64,000 nucleotides of DNA from Methylotenera sp. (GTDB lineage: Bacteria; Pseudomonadota; Gammaproteobacteria; Burkholderiales; Methylophilaceae): assembly GCF_030684185.1 (NCBI RefSeq), contig NZ_JAUXOY010000010.1:1-64000 (forward strand). The letters run 5' to 3'. The position numbers and the translations under genes are program-made. How positions within the stretch are numbered: position 1 is the stretch's first letter; every line of letters starts with the position of its first letter. This document shows, piece by piece, positions 46,155-54,707 of the stretch. The notes under the pieces were generated by a model that had not been told where the DNA came from, made no database searches, and saw only the letters and a list, made by a program, of their open reading frames with translations.

Positions 46155-46388
46155 TTAGCTACTGCGTTTTTTGATGTAAAAAGTGAATGTGCTGTCATCC
46201 TGATCAAGCTGTAAAAGCTCGTGACCAGTTTGAACGCAAAATGCATTAAAGTCTTTTACTGAACCCGGGTCAGTTGAGATTACTTTTAATACTTGTGTGC
46301 TTGCAATTTCACTTAAACCTTTTTTGCAGCGCAAAATAGGTAATGGGCAGTTTAAGCCCGTTGCATCTACTTCTTTGTCGAATTCCAT
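46155..46388 (-). CDS. tusA: TusA-family sulfur carrier
   Basis: A 77-aa sulfur-relay protein with the CPxP motif ATGLNCPLPILRCKKGL; Cys14 carries the persulfide. Its start overlaps the stop of the rhodanese gene by one base (TAATG), so the two are coupled. In bacteria with Rhd-TusA-DsrE sets, the rhodanese loads TusA and TusA exchanges with DsrE. It could serve tRNA thiolation, molybdopterin or sulfur oxidation. Confidence 0.9.
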   Translation of the reverse strand: MEFDKEVDATGLNCPLPILRCKKGLSEIASTQVLKVISTDPGSVKDFNAFCVQTGHELLQLDQDDSTFTFYIKKRSS

Positions 46389-46726
46389 TATTTCTTATTC
46401 CCTTCATCTTTTGCTACAAATGGATGGCCAGCTTTGGCCCAAGCCAAAACGCCACCAATTAAGTTGTATACATTTTTACAGCCTTTGCTAGAAGAAAAAG
46501 CAGCCGCATGTGCTGAACGAGCGCCACTATGGCAGTAGAAAACCACGTTTTCCGCCTTTGTTAGCTGGTCATATTTTAAGGGCAGCAATGCCAAAGGAAT
46601 ATGTATCGCACCTGAAATAATGCCGCGTGCGACTTCGTCATCATTGCGAACATCTACCAATAACATGGGCTTAGTGGCCATCATGTCGGATAATTCGCTT
46701 GTTTCAATTTCAATATATGTACTCAT
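46388..46726 (-). CDS. Single-domain rhodanese
   Basis: A 112-aa sulfurtransferase with the active-site loop CHSGARS (Cys65). The CH2A motif (LLVDVRNDDEVARGIISGAIHIPL) and the usual C-terminal YNLIGGVLAWAKAGHPF are present. It takes sulfane sulfur, for example from thiosulfate or a cysteine desulfurase persulfide, and passes it on, here most likely to the TusA encoded next. It is first in the operon. Confidence 0.92.
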   Translation of the reverse strand: MSTYIEIETSELSDMMATKPMLLVDVRNDDEVARGIISGAIHIPLALLPLKYDQLTKAENVVFYCHSGARSAHAAAFSSSKGCKNVYNLIGGVLAWAKAGHPFVAKDEGNKK

Positions 46727-46778
46727 TAACGTGTGCCAAATTTAACCAAAACAAATGATAGCAATTTTGAGGGGTAAC

Positions 46779-46823
46779 CGCACTAACAATGTAGCGTCAA
46801 GGAGGCGCTACATTGTTAGTGCG
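46779..46823. repeat. Perfect 18-bp inverted repeat in the rhodanese/GGDEF gap
   Basis: CGCACTAACAATGTAGCG and its exact complement enclose a 9-nt loop TCAAGGAGG. There is no T run on either side. The rest of the 320-bp gap (46727-47067) shows no gene. It may be a short palindromic repeat element or a structured RNA whose loop looks like a Shine-Dalgarno sequence. Confidence 0.75.
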
Positions 46824-47067
46824 AGGCCAAATTATATTGGGTTTGATTGGACTAACTTCTCTTTGAATTATCTTGGCTCGAACTTCAGTTCAAGATCATC
46901 AATCAAATTTTGGTATGGTAAATCCTGCCAACTTAAATAGTTAACTTAGCATTTGAAGCAAGAATATGTTGCTAATCTTCAAATTGACATAATAGAGAAA
47001 TGGTTATTATTGTATTCACATTACATAATGTAACAACTCACTACGTAGATTGAGTATTGGCAAAAAT

Positions 47068-48897
47068 ATGGAACAAAAAATGACCCCTTTAGATCTGGCG
47101 CGCCAGACTTTGATGCAGCTTTCAAAAAGCCAGAGTCCGCCAACGCCTGAAAACTTTCGTCGCGTATATGATGAGATTTCCGGAGTTAAGTCTGTCGATC
47201 ATTCTGTAATGCTGAGCAAAACACTGGATAAAGTGTTGCATGACATGGGTAAGGAAGCGCCCAAATACCTGGCGGTGGCACAAAAAATTTCTACTTCGGT
47301 TAAAAAACTGGATGTTGAAAGTTTAGAAAGTCAATTGCGTAGCTTACTTCCAACAGGGGCTAGCGATATGCAAGGTGTTAATTGGGCAACGCTTTTACGT
47401 TACCTGTTAAAACAATTAGATGTAAACCATAGCGGAATCACTTTAAGCAGAAAAAAAGAGGGCTTGAATCGGGTCATTATCAATTTTGCAAGTGACCCCA
47501 TTCAGCTTGGGCAAAAGATTCAAGCGCTAGCCACCTCTTGGGGAGAAGGTCATGAGGTGACCCTGTCCGCTGATAATATCCCGGATGAAACCACTTTGCC
47601 TGAAATCTCATTAGTACCAGATGACGCGCAATCAACGTCAGAGGGGAAACTTCAAACTCAACAAGCTGTAACTGATGACTGTCAACTTAAACTTGCCATT
47701 TGCTGGCGTGACTTGTTGATTAGAACTATTACCTTGGTGGTACTGCCGCAGTTTGCAGATATTCCAGCAGCGTCTGGAAGAATTGAAGCACTGATCAAAC
47801 GTGCACAAGCGTCCAATACGGCAGAAGAAGTTAATGCCCTAAGTGAGGCATTAAAATCAACCTTGCTTAGAGCTGAGATGCAAACGGATTCACAGCATCG
47901 TATGCAGGATTCTCTGGTACAAATGCTACGATTATTGGTTTCAAGCATGGGCGAGCTGACCGTAGAAGATAAATGGCTGCACGGGCAGATTGCCATTGTT
48001 CAGGATATTATTTCAAAACCACTTAATTTAGATACTGTTTACAATGCAGAAAGCAGTCTTAAAGAGCTGATTTTTAAGCAGTCTAATATCAAGCCAGGGC
48101 TCCTTGCAGCAAAAGAAACCCTAAAAGGCATGATGAGTACCTTTGTAAGCGGCTTGGCAGACATTACAGAAAGTACCGGCACTTATCAGGTCAAGATTAG
48201 TGATTACCAAGAGCAAATTTCTGCGACTGAAGATATTGCCCAGCTTAACGCCATACTGCAAAGTTTAGTGGGCGACATTCACACCATGAATGCTGAAGCA
48301 CAGCATTCTCAGGCGGCTTTTCTTGAAACACAGAAAAAAGTGGAAGAAGCTGAAAAGCAAATCAATGAACTGACGACTAAGCTTGATTATATTAGTGAAG
48401 TCGCGCATGAGGACTTTTTAACAGGCGCATTAAATAGACGAGGCATGGATGATGCAATAGAAAGGGAGTTTAGTCGTGCTGATAGGCATAACTCGCCATT
48501 ATCGCTGGCAATGATAGACATTGATCATTTTAAGAAAATCAACGACACCATGGGCCATTCAACAGGCGATGTAGCACTAGCACACTTGGCAAAAGTGGTT
48601 AAAAGTGTGCTGCGCAGTACTGATGTGTTGGCTAGATATGGTGGCGAAGAGTTCGTTATCCTGTTGCCGGGCTCTAAGCAGGCAGATGCAGTCAATGTCA
48701 TTATAGGTGTGCAACGTGATCTGACTAAAAACTTTTTTATGCATAATAGCGAGCGCGTGCTCATTACGTTTAGTGCAGGGGTTTCAGAGCGCCTCACAGG
48801 TGAAAGTATTGATGCGGTATTGCCACGTGCCGATGCCGCACTATACTTGGCCAAGCAGACTGGTCGAAACCGCGTTGTCGGTGCGCCGCCACCTTAA
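47068..48897 (+). CDS. Diguanylate cyclase (GGDEF)
   Basis: Makes cyclic di-GMP from two GTP. The C-terminal GGDEF domain (about 450-605) has DFLTGALNRRGMD, DIDHFKKINDTMGHSTGD, the active-site GGEEF (525-529) and an inhibitory-site RSTD (516-519) five residues before it, so product feedback is expected. The first ~440 residues are a long helical input region with no membrane segment, starting MTPLDLARQTLMQLSKSQSPPTPENFRRVYDEI. The track opens at TTG 47050; ATG 47068 or 47080 is more likely. The MshE N-domain in this window is a plausible target of its product. Confidence 0.9.
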   Translation: MEQKMTPLDLARQTLMQLSKSQSPPTPENFRRVYDEISGVKSVDHSVMLSKTLDKVLHDMGKEAPKYLAVAQKISTSVKKLDVESLESQLRSLLPTGASDMQGVNWATLLRYLLKQLDVNHSGITLSRKKEGLNRVIINFASDPIQLGQKIQALATSWGEGHEVTLSADNIPDETTLPEISLVPDDAQSTSEGKLQTQQAVTDDCQLKLAICWRDLLIRTITLVVLPQFADIPAASGRIEALIKRAQASNTAEEVNALSEALKSTLLRAEMQTDSQHRMQDSLVQMLRLLVSSMGELTVEDKWLHGQIAIVQDIISKPLNLDTVYNAESSLKELIFKQSNIKPGLLAAKETLKGMMSTFVSGLADITESTGTYQVKISDYQEQISATEDIAQLNAILQSLVGDIHTMNAEAQHSQAAFLETQKKVEEAEKQINELTTKLDYISEVAHEDFLTGALNRRGMDDAIEREFSRADRHNSPLSLAMIDIDHFKKINDTMGHSTGDVALAHLAKVVKSVLRSTDVLARYGGEEFVILLPGSKQADAVNVIIGVQRDLTKNFFMHNSERVLITFSAGVSERLTGESIDAVLPRADAALYLAKQTGRNRVVGAPPP

Positions 48898-48921
48898 TCC
48901 CAGATTTTCCATTAGGATTTT

Positions 48922-49929
48922 TCAAGGCGTAAAAACAGGGCTGAACGTGACGGGCAAGTTGAAGGACTTTGACTTATCCCAGACGCCTTCGAACCACTGA
49001 CGTTGGCGCATGGCGACCGCTAGTCGTAGCACGTCTTTTCTTCCCTCTGTACCAATATAGCCCGCCTTGGCAAACAGCTTCAAGCGTAAAGTGTTGAGCG
49101 TATGCTGCACATTTTTACCACCACTGATGAGGCTATGCCTGAGCGCTACTTGTCTAAACAAGCTCATGAAGTTATAGGCCAGCATCACCATGGTTAAGCA
49201 CGCCTGCGTTGCCCAAAACTCTTTCAGACAGAAACTGTCTGCCACAAAGTCATATTTCAATTCTTTGATGCGATTCTCGCAATCTGCACGTCCCCGATAA
49301 GTACGCCACACTTCCTGAGCTGGCAAGGTGGTGTTGGTCACCAGTGCGCCAAAGCGGTACTGCCCAATCGTTGGATCATCGGCAAACAAAGAGAGTGTCT
49401 TGCCTTTGGGGTTGACCCGTTTGTTGATGTGTTGCCTGATACCCACTACGGTCCGCGGATGTGGCCAACTGGGCGCTTGATACTGCACGCTCACTAAGTC
49501 AATTCCATCGTCGATGGTCCACCAACCCTGCGCACCTACCAATGCGCGCTGTAATGGCTGGTTAAGACGCAAGGCAATGATGTGTGAAGTATTCTGTGCT
49601 TCAAGTTTGTAGAGAAAGACGTTGTCGCTAAAGCTGCTATCAGCGCGTAGCAGGCCAATGCGTTTGCCTGCAAGATTCGTGAGCGTGCTGTCCAGAAAGG
49701 CACCCACGTTATTGGCGCTGGCGGTATTGCCTGGGCGTAGCCAGCAATTGGCAATCATGCAAATATCGACCACAAACGCCATCAGCGGATGATGCGAGAC
49801 GCGCCCGGGCTTGCTCGGGTTGTAGCCACGTGCGCTACCTTCTTGTACACCGTAGCGGGTCATGACCGTGGAATCAAGGTCCAGCGTCAGACCATCAACA
49901 CCTAATTGTTGAAATTGCCATTGGTACAA
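48922..49929 (-). pseudogene. Truncated IS1380-family transposase
   Basis: C-terminal 335 aa of a DDE transposase of IS1380 type. LTLDLDSTVMTRYG, LLRADSSFSDN and YRGRADCENRIKELKYDF give the catalytic Asp, Asp and Glu, and LRLAVAMRQRQWFEGVW is the usual ending. The full enzyme is about 100 residues longer; its N-terminus is replaced at about 49925 by unrelated AAA+ coding sequence on the other strand. The right IS end is therefore deleted. The left end should lie between 48898 and 48921 but no repeat can be assigned. Confidence 0.88.
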
Positions 49930-50432
49930 CGGCTAACCCGATTATTCTGTTAGACGAGATCGATAAACTATCTGGCGACTCTCGCTACAGTGGTTTTGGG
50001 CCACTATACCAATTACTGGATCGCGAAAGCTCATGTAACTTCAGAGATGAGGCGGTGGACCTCGAGATGAATTGTAGTTATGTGAGCTGGGTTGCCACGG
50101 CTAACCATGATGCTGCGATCCCTGAAGCCATTATCTCAAGATTCACAGTCATTGAGGTAGAGGCTCCAAGTGCTGATCAGATGGTGAACGTCATTCAGTC
50201 TATATACTCTGACATTCTGCATGATAACCGCGATATCTGGGGCAGCCATTTTGTACCTGAAGTTAGCGATAGCATGATCGAGGCTTTGGATAACCAGGGA
50301 CCACGTGAAATCGTGAAGATGATTATGGCAGCCATGGGTAGGACGGCAAAGAGTAGGAAAGAGGCTGTCTATGTTTTGGAAGGTGGGGATTTCAAGGATT
50401 TTAAGAAACCTGTTAGAAGGATTGGGTTTTAG
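49923..50432 (+). pseudogene. 3' fragment of a Lon-like AAA+ ATPase gene
   Basis: An open frame runs in from the IS junction without a start codon; the listed GTG at 50055 is internal. The 169 residues contain Walker B (IILLDEIDKLSGDSRYSG), the sensor-1 region (YVSWVATANHDAAIPEAIISRF) and the small helical subdomain to the end. Walker A and everything before it are lost. It is what remains of an AAA+ gene after an IS1380-associated deletion. The original family, Lon-like or another large AAA+ protein, is uncertain. Confidence 0.78.
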
Positions 50433-50480
50433 TTTAGCATAAAACTTGCCCAACAATAATTGATATGTATAATACACACT

Positions 50481-50663
50481 ATGACCAGTAAAGAAGTAAT
50501 TAAAAAACTAACGGATGATGGATGGGTGTTGAGGGGCATCAAAGGCTCTCACCATATTTATACGCATCAATACAAAAGTGGTCATATTAGCGTTCCACAT
50601 CCTAAAAAAGATCTAGGAATTGGTTTGGTTAAAAAGTTACTTAAATTAGCTGGTTTAGATTAA
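50481..50663 (+). CDS. hicA: HicA-type mRNA interferase toxin
   Basis: Small dsRBD-like toxin of about 60 aa. MTSKEVIKKLTDDGWVLRGIKGSHHIYTH holds the catalytic His in GSHHIY (24/25), then VPHPKKDLGIGLVKKLLKLAGL. The track start (50460) adds seven residues not found in the family; ATG 50481 is right. The cognate antitoxin gene follows after ten bases. It sits in the decayed accessory patch next to tRNA-Phe. Confidence 0.9.
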   Translation: MTSKEVIKKLTDDGWVLRGIKGSHHIYTHQYKSGHISVPHPKKDLGIGLVKKLLKLAGLD

Positions 50664-50673
50664 AAGGTTAAAT

Positions 50674-51072
50674 ATGAAATATCCAATTGCAATTGAGCTT
50701 GGTGATGATACTCACGCTTTTAGCGTGATTGTGCCTGACTTGGAAGGCTGCTTTTCTGCGGGCGACACTATGGAAGATGCGATAGATAACGCAAAAGAAG
50801 CGATAGAATTATGGTTAGAGACGGTCATTGATGATGGCGGCTCTGTACCCGTTGCGCAAGAAATTTCTATTCATCAAAAAAATGCTGATTATCAGAATCT
50901 AGTTTGGGCGATTGTGCCAGTTGACTTAGCAAGTTTAAGCGACAAGGTTGAGAGAGTTAACATTACCCTGCCTGCAAGAGTTTTACGCAGAATTGATGCT
51001 GATGCTAAAGCGATGGGTGAAAGTAGAAGCGGTTATATAGCAAGAAAAGCACTTGAATTACACGTGGCTTAG
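50674..51072 (+). CDS. hicB: HicB-type antitoxin
   Basis: A 132-aa antitoxin and repressor. The degenerate RNase H-like HicB domain (KYPIAIELGDDTHAFSVIVPDLEGCFSAGDTMEDAIDNAKEAIELWLE) is followed by a ribbon-helix-helix DNA-binding domain (RVNITLPARVLRRIDADAKAMGESRSGYIARKALE). The pair is intact and likely autoregulated from upstream of hicA. Toxin-first order is the usual hicAB arrangement. Confidence 0.92.
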   Translation: MKYPIAIELGDDTHAFSVIVPDLEGCFSAGDTMEDAIDNAKEAIELWLETVIDDGGSVPVAQEISIHQKNADYQNLVWAIVPVDLASLSDKVERVNITLPARVLRRIDADAKAMGESRSGYIARKALELHVA

Positions 51073-51375
51073 CGCACAACGCTTGTTGTCTGTAGTAAAT
51101 CATCACGGGCTTAAAATCTTAGGATAGTATTGAGTATCAATTACTCCCCCGATTGCTTCGGCATAAGGACGCGAAGCTGCCGAAAGGTGGCTTCAGCATT
51201 TTAGGGTTAGATACATAAAAACACAAAGGCGCTTAATTGCGCTTTTATTTTTGAATATTTCTACAACACTGTGTTACATCCATTAGCCCAGCCATTAGCC
51301 CAGCTAGATTTTTAGGCGTAAAAAAACGACTTAGAGTTTTATCTGCAAGTCGTTGATTTGTATGAGTTTTATTAC
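51073..51375. other. Non-coding gap between hicB and tRNA-Phe
   Basis: It holds a hairpin with a GAAA loop (51173-51194, GAAGCTGCC/GGTGGCTTC with two G-T pairs). A terminator-like hairpin follows (51225-51252, AAAGGCGC/GCGCTTTT then ATTTTT). Near 51280-51303 the unit CCATTAGCCCAG is repeated twice in tandem. No integrase or second copy of the tRNA end is visible. Confidence 0.6.
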
Positions 51376-51451
51376 TGGTGGCCGGGACGGGAATCGAACC
51401 TGTGACACGCGGATTTTCAATCCGCTGCTCTACCGACTGAGCTACCCGGCC
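51376..51451 (-). tRNA. tRNA-Phe (GAA)
   Basis: On the minus strand: 76 nt beginning GGCCGGGTAGCTCAGTCGG and ending with an encoded CCA. The anticodon loop TTGAAAA gives anticodon GAA. T-arm GGTTCGATTCC is standard. The acceptor stem GGCCGGG pairs with CCCGGCC. The ORF 51245-51478 simply reads through it. Confidence 0.97.
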
Positions 51452-51672
51452 ATACTGCTTATTTTTACTTGTTAACATCGGTAAATGTTTACAAGTCGCG
51501 CATTATAGCAAACTTCCCGAGAGTTTGACAAAAATAATACAAACAAAATAAATAAAGTAAGACCAATTTTATTTGATTAATAAAATGCCTGACTTTGATT
51601 TACGTTTAAGTATATGTACTCATGTAAAATCTTAACCTAGAAAATATTAGCTAAGAAACTTGATGTATATAG

Positions 51673-52710
51673 ATGAAATTTAATATCGTTCAGCCAAGTC
51701 AGATAGTCAAAACTGCGCTTGAAAATAAAATTAACAATAAAACTAAACCGTTGGGTGCGTTAGGCATGCTGGAGTCGGTTGCCCTGCAAATCGGCTTGAT
51801 TCAACAAACGCTAACACCTCAGTTGGTTAATCCTACTATGTTGGTATTTGCTGGCGATCACGGCGTTGTAAATGCGGGTGTCAGCCCATATCCTCAAGCG
51901 GTTACCGCCCAGATGGTGCTGAATTTTTTGCAGGGCGGTGCGGCTATCAATGTATTCTCAGCACAAAATAATATTCATTTACAAGTGATAGATAGTGGTG
52001 TGAATTATCAATTTTCACCCAATTCAAATTTAATTGACGCCAAAATCGCGATGGGTACACATAATTTTCTGTACGAACCAGCGATGACTTTAGCACAGTG
52101 TGAGCAATCGCTTACTTGTGGTTCAGGCGTTGTTAATACAATGGTTGCTAAAGGTTGTAATGTATTCGGATTTGGTGAGATGGGCATCGGCAATACCTCA
52201 TCTGCGAGTTGTTTGATGAGTATATTGTGTTATTTTCCTATTGAGCAATGTGTAGGGCGCGGCACGGGTTTGGATGATGCAGGTTTGCTGCATAAAACCA
52301 ATATTTTGGCACAAGCCATTGCGCATCATGAGTTAAATAACAATGATGTAATGCAAGTGTTAGCTACCTTTGGCGGGTTTGAAATAGCGATGATGGTAGG
52401 CGCAATGTTGCAAGCAGCCGAGAGGCAATGTATTTTGTTAATTGATGGTTTTATTACCACTTCGGCGCTATTGGTTGCAGCTAAAATACAGCCGGATATT
52501 TTACATTATTGTGTATTTACGCATTGTTCGGGTGAATCTGGCCATAAAAAAATGCTGGATTATTTGAAGGTTAAGCCATTGCTGAATATGGATTTGCGCT
52601 TGGGTGAAGGCACGGGTGCAGCGCTGGCTTATCCATTAGTGCTTGCTGCAGTTAATTTTATAAATCAAATGGCCTCGTTTGAATCAGCAAGTGTTTCACA
52701 AAAAATATGA
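51673..52710 (+). CDS. cobT: Nicotinate-nucleotide-dimethylbenzimidazole phosphoribosyltransferase
   Basis: Activates the lower ligand of cobalamin as alpha-ribazole phosphate. NKTKPLGALGMLESVALQIG, VFAGDHGVVNAGVSPYPQAVTAQMV, GFGEMGIGNTSSAS and the C-terminal LRLGEGTGAALAYPLVLAA with the catalytic Glu are all seen. Length 345 aa is normal. It overlaps cobS by ATGA and starts the cobT-cobS-cobC operon. Confidence 0.95.
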   Translation: MKFNIVQPSQIVKTALENKINNKTKPLGALGMLESVALQIGLIQQTLTPQLVNPTMLVFAGDHGVVNAGVSPYPQAVTAQMVLNFLQGGAAINVFSAQNNIHLQVIDSGVNYQFSPNSNLIDAKIAMGTHNFLYEPAMTLAQCEQSLTCGSGVVNTMVAKGCNVFGFGEMGIGNTSSASCLMSILCYFPIEQCVGRGTGLDDAGLLHKTNILAQAIAHHELNNNDVMQVLATFGGFEIAMMVGAMLQAAERQCILLIDGFITTSALLVAAKIQPDILHYCVFTHCSGESGHKKMLDYLKVKPLLNMDLRLGEGTGAALAYPLVLAAVNFINQMASFESASVSQKI

Positions 52711-53477
52711 AATTCACACTTCAAAATCAATGGCACTATTTTTTGACTGCGGTAATGTTCTTTACCCGCATTCCTATTCATTTTAATCATTTTGATGAAG
52801 CTGACCTGAATAAAGCAACACGGTTTTTTCCTTTAGTTGGTATCTTGGTTGGTGCTATAGGCGCTTTGGTGTTTTGGTTAAGTGACATCTTATTGCCCTT
52901 AGAAGTGGCACTTTTATTGAGCATGGCATCTACAATTTTACTCACAGGCGCGTTCCACGAGGACGGGTTAACCGACGCGGTAGATGGCTTGGGCGGAGGC
53001 TGGACTCGTGAGCAGGTGCTCACTATCATGGTGGATTCACGCATTGGTAGTTATGGTGCAACTGGCCTGGTACTGGTATTGCTTACCAAATATCAGGCGC
53101 TCAGCTACCAGTCTGCGGTTTTTATCCCAGCTTCAATGATAGCTGGCCACTCGCTTAGCCGTTTGTGTGCAGTATTGGTAATGTTTACGCAAAGTTACGT
53201 GAAGGCAGAGGGTAAATCTAAACCGCTAGCTACGCAGTTAAATGTCAAAGAGCTCATTATCGCCACTATTTTTGGTTTGTTGCCGATGGCATTTTTAGAT
53301 ATAAAATTCTTGGCTGCACTTGTGCCAGTTGCCATTGTTTGGCTGTGGTTTAGTGCAAAAACTAAAGCACGTATTGGCGGCTACACTGGCGATTGCTTAG
53401 GGGCCATGCAGCAACTAACAGAGATAGCCTTTTATGTCGGCTTGCTGGCAAGTACAGCCTTGTTTTTAAAACTATAA
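52707..53477 (+). CDS. cobS: Adenosylcobinamide-GDP ribazoletransferase
   Basis: Polytopic inner-membrane enzyme that joins adenosylcobinamide-GDP to alpha-ribazole (phosphate), completing the cobalamin nucleotide loop. FFTRIPIHFNHFDEADLNKATRFFPLVGILVGAIG and the metal-binding AFHEDGLTDAVDGLGGG are diagnostic. Length 256 aa is normal. It starts on the last bases of cobT and ends just before cobC. Confidence 0.95.
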   Translation: MKFTLQNQWHYFLTAVMFFTRIPIHFNHFDEADLNKATRFFPLVGILVGAIGALVFWLSDILLPLEVALLLSMASTILLTGAFHEDGLTDAVDGLGGGWTREQVLTIMVDSRIGSYGATGLVLVLLTKYQALSYQSAVFIPASMIAGHSLSRLCAVLVMFTQSYVKAEGKSKPLATQLNVKELIIATIFGLLPMAFLDIKFLAALVPVAIVWLWFSAKTKARIGGYTGDCLGAMQQLTEIAFYVGLLASTALFLKL

Positions 53478-53485
53478 ATTGCATT

Positions 53486-54076
53486 ATGAAACTCACGTTA
53501 GTTCGCCATACTTCTTTAAATATCGCACCGAGTATCTGTTACGGACAAAGTGATGTCGAAGTTTCTGACAAGTTTGACGATGAACGGCAGAAGCTGCAAA
53601 TCAAGCTGGCATCATTTAGGTTTGATGCAATTTATACGAGCCCATTACAGCGCTGTCATAAGCTTGCACAGGCGTTGTGTGCGGATGAACGCTTGGGTTT
53701 TACTGGGGCAGATATTCAGTATGATGCACGTTTAAGCGAGCTGCATTTTGGTGATTGGGAAATGAGCCCGTGGGATGCCATTCCGCGGGCAATCTTTGAT
53801 AATTGGGCGAATGATTATGCCAATCTAGCCCCGCCCAATGGCGAAACGTTCTCTCAACTACGCGCGCGTGCTAAAAGCTTTGTGGAGGATGTAAGTAGCC
53901 ACTCACAAGAAAAAAATCTATTGGTTGTAACGCATGGCGGCCTGATTCGCACTCTAATTGCCGAGGTGTTAAATATGCCCTTAAAGCGCTTGTTTAGAAT
54001 CACCATTGACCATGCAAGCGTGACGCAATTGGAGTTTAAGGGTGAAGTACCAAAAGTTAATTTTATGAATTTATAG
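53486..54076 (+). CDS. cobC: Alpha-ribazole phosphatase-like histidine phosphatase
   Basis: Histidine phosphatase superfamily member with the phospho-His motif LTLVRHTS, SPLQRCHKLAQAL, HFGDWEM and VVTHGGLIRTLIAEV (second His). In a cob operon it should dephosphorylate alpha-ribazole phosphate or adenosylcobalamin phosphate. The track start at 53393 overlaps cobS; ATG 53486 gives the usual N-terminus and 196 aa. Confidence 0.88.
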   Translation: MKLTLVRHTSLNIAPSICYGQSDVEVSDKFDDERQKLQIKLASFRFDAIYTSPLQRCHKLAQALCADERLGFTGADIQYDARLSELHFGDWEMSPWDAIPRAIFDNWANDYANLAPPNGETFSQLRARAKSFVEDVSSHSQEKNLLVVTHGGLIRTLIAEVLNMPLKRLFRITIDHASVTQLEFKGEVPKVNFMNL

Positions 54077-54087
54077 TGATATAAACA

Positions 54088-54615
54088 CTATTTAAGTTTA
54101 ATTGGTAAACCCGCTGCAATAAAAGTCACATTTTTAGCTACAGTTGCTACGGCCTGATTGAGTCTGCCTTGTTCATCCTGAAATTGGCGGTTAATTTCAC
54201 CGAGTGGCACAATTCCCATACCTACTTCGTTACTTACTAAGATGATTCTGCCAGAGAATGTTGGTAGCAGCAGTAAGAATTGGTCTCGCTCTAATTGCCA
54301 GCTACTGTCCTTTGGCGGATTGCAGTCAGGGCATATCCACTGCGCCAGCCATAAGGTCAGGCAGTCCACAATCAAGTATTGATTGCTTGCAGCCAAGTCT
54401 GCAAGTGTTTGTGTAAGGTGGTGCGGCTCCTCTACCAGCATCCAGTGAACAGGACGCCTATTTTTATGATGTTGTATACGCGCTTTAAATTCATCATCAT
54501 AGACTTGAGCGGTGGCTATATAAGTTACTGGCAGGTTACTCTCATTGGCTAGTTTTTCAGCATAAACGCTTTTACCAGAACGTGCGCCGCCTAATATTAG
54601 TGTGATGTTGTTCAT
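54088..54615 (-). CDS. cobU: Adenosylcobinamide kinase / guanylyltransferase
   Basis: Bifunctional nucleotide-loop enzyme. P-loop LILGGARSGKSVYAE (9-16), YIATAQVYDDEFKARIQHHKNRRP with the guanylylated His, LIVDCLTLWLAQW and VSNEVGMGIVPLGEINRQFQDEQGRLNQ are present. Length 175 aa. It converges with cobC and lies beyond the btuM terminator, so it has its own transcription start or relies on read-through. Confidence 0.95.
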   Translation of the reverse strand: MNNITLILGGARSGKSVYAEKLANESNLPVTYIATAQVYDDEFKARIQHHKNRRPVHWMLVEEPHHLTQTLADLAASNQYLIVDCLTLWLAQWICPDCNPPKDSSWQLERDQFLLLLPTFSGRIILVSNEVGMGIVPLGEINRQFQDEQGRLNQAVATVAKNVTFIAAGLPIKLK

Positions 54616-54651
54616 TATAGCCTCGTGTAAATAGCACTATAAAATGTGCGT

Positions 54652-54685
54652 AAAAAAACCGCGTTAGAAATTAAATCTAACGCGG
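54652..54685 (-). terminator. Terminator of the btuB-btuM operon
   Basis: Perfect 10-bp stem CCGCGTTAGA/TCTAACGCGG. On the minus strand it is followed by TTTTTTTA. It lies between btuM and cobU. Confidence 0.88.
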
Positions 54686-54707
54686 CTCTATCAAAAATTA
54701 AAACCAA

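Noticed and set aside
51245-51478. ORF containing RVAQSVEQRIENPRVTGSIPVPA
   Set aside because: This is the well-known translation of a tRNA gene; the tRNA-Phe explains it. The remaining residues do not form a recognisable integrase.
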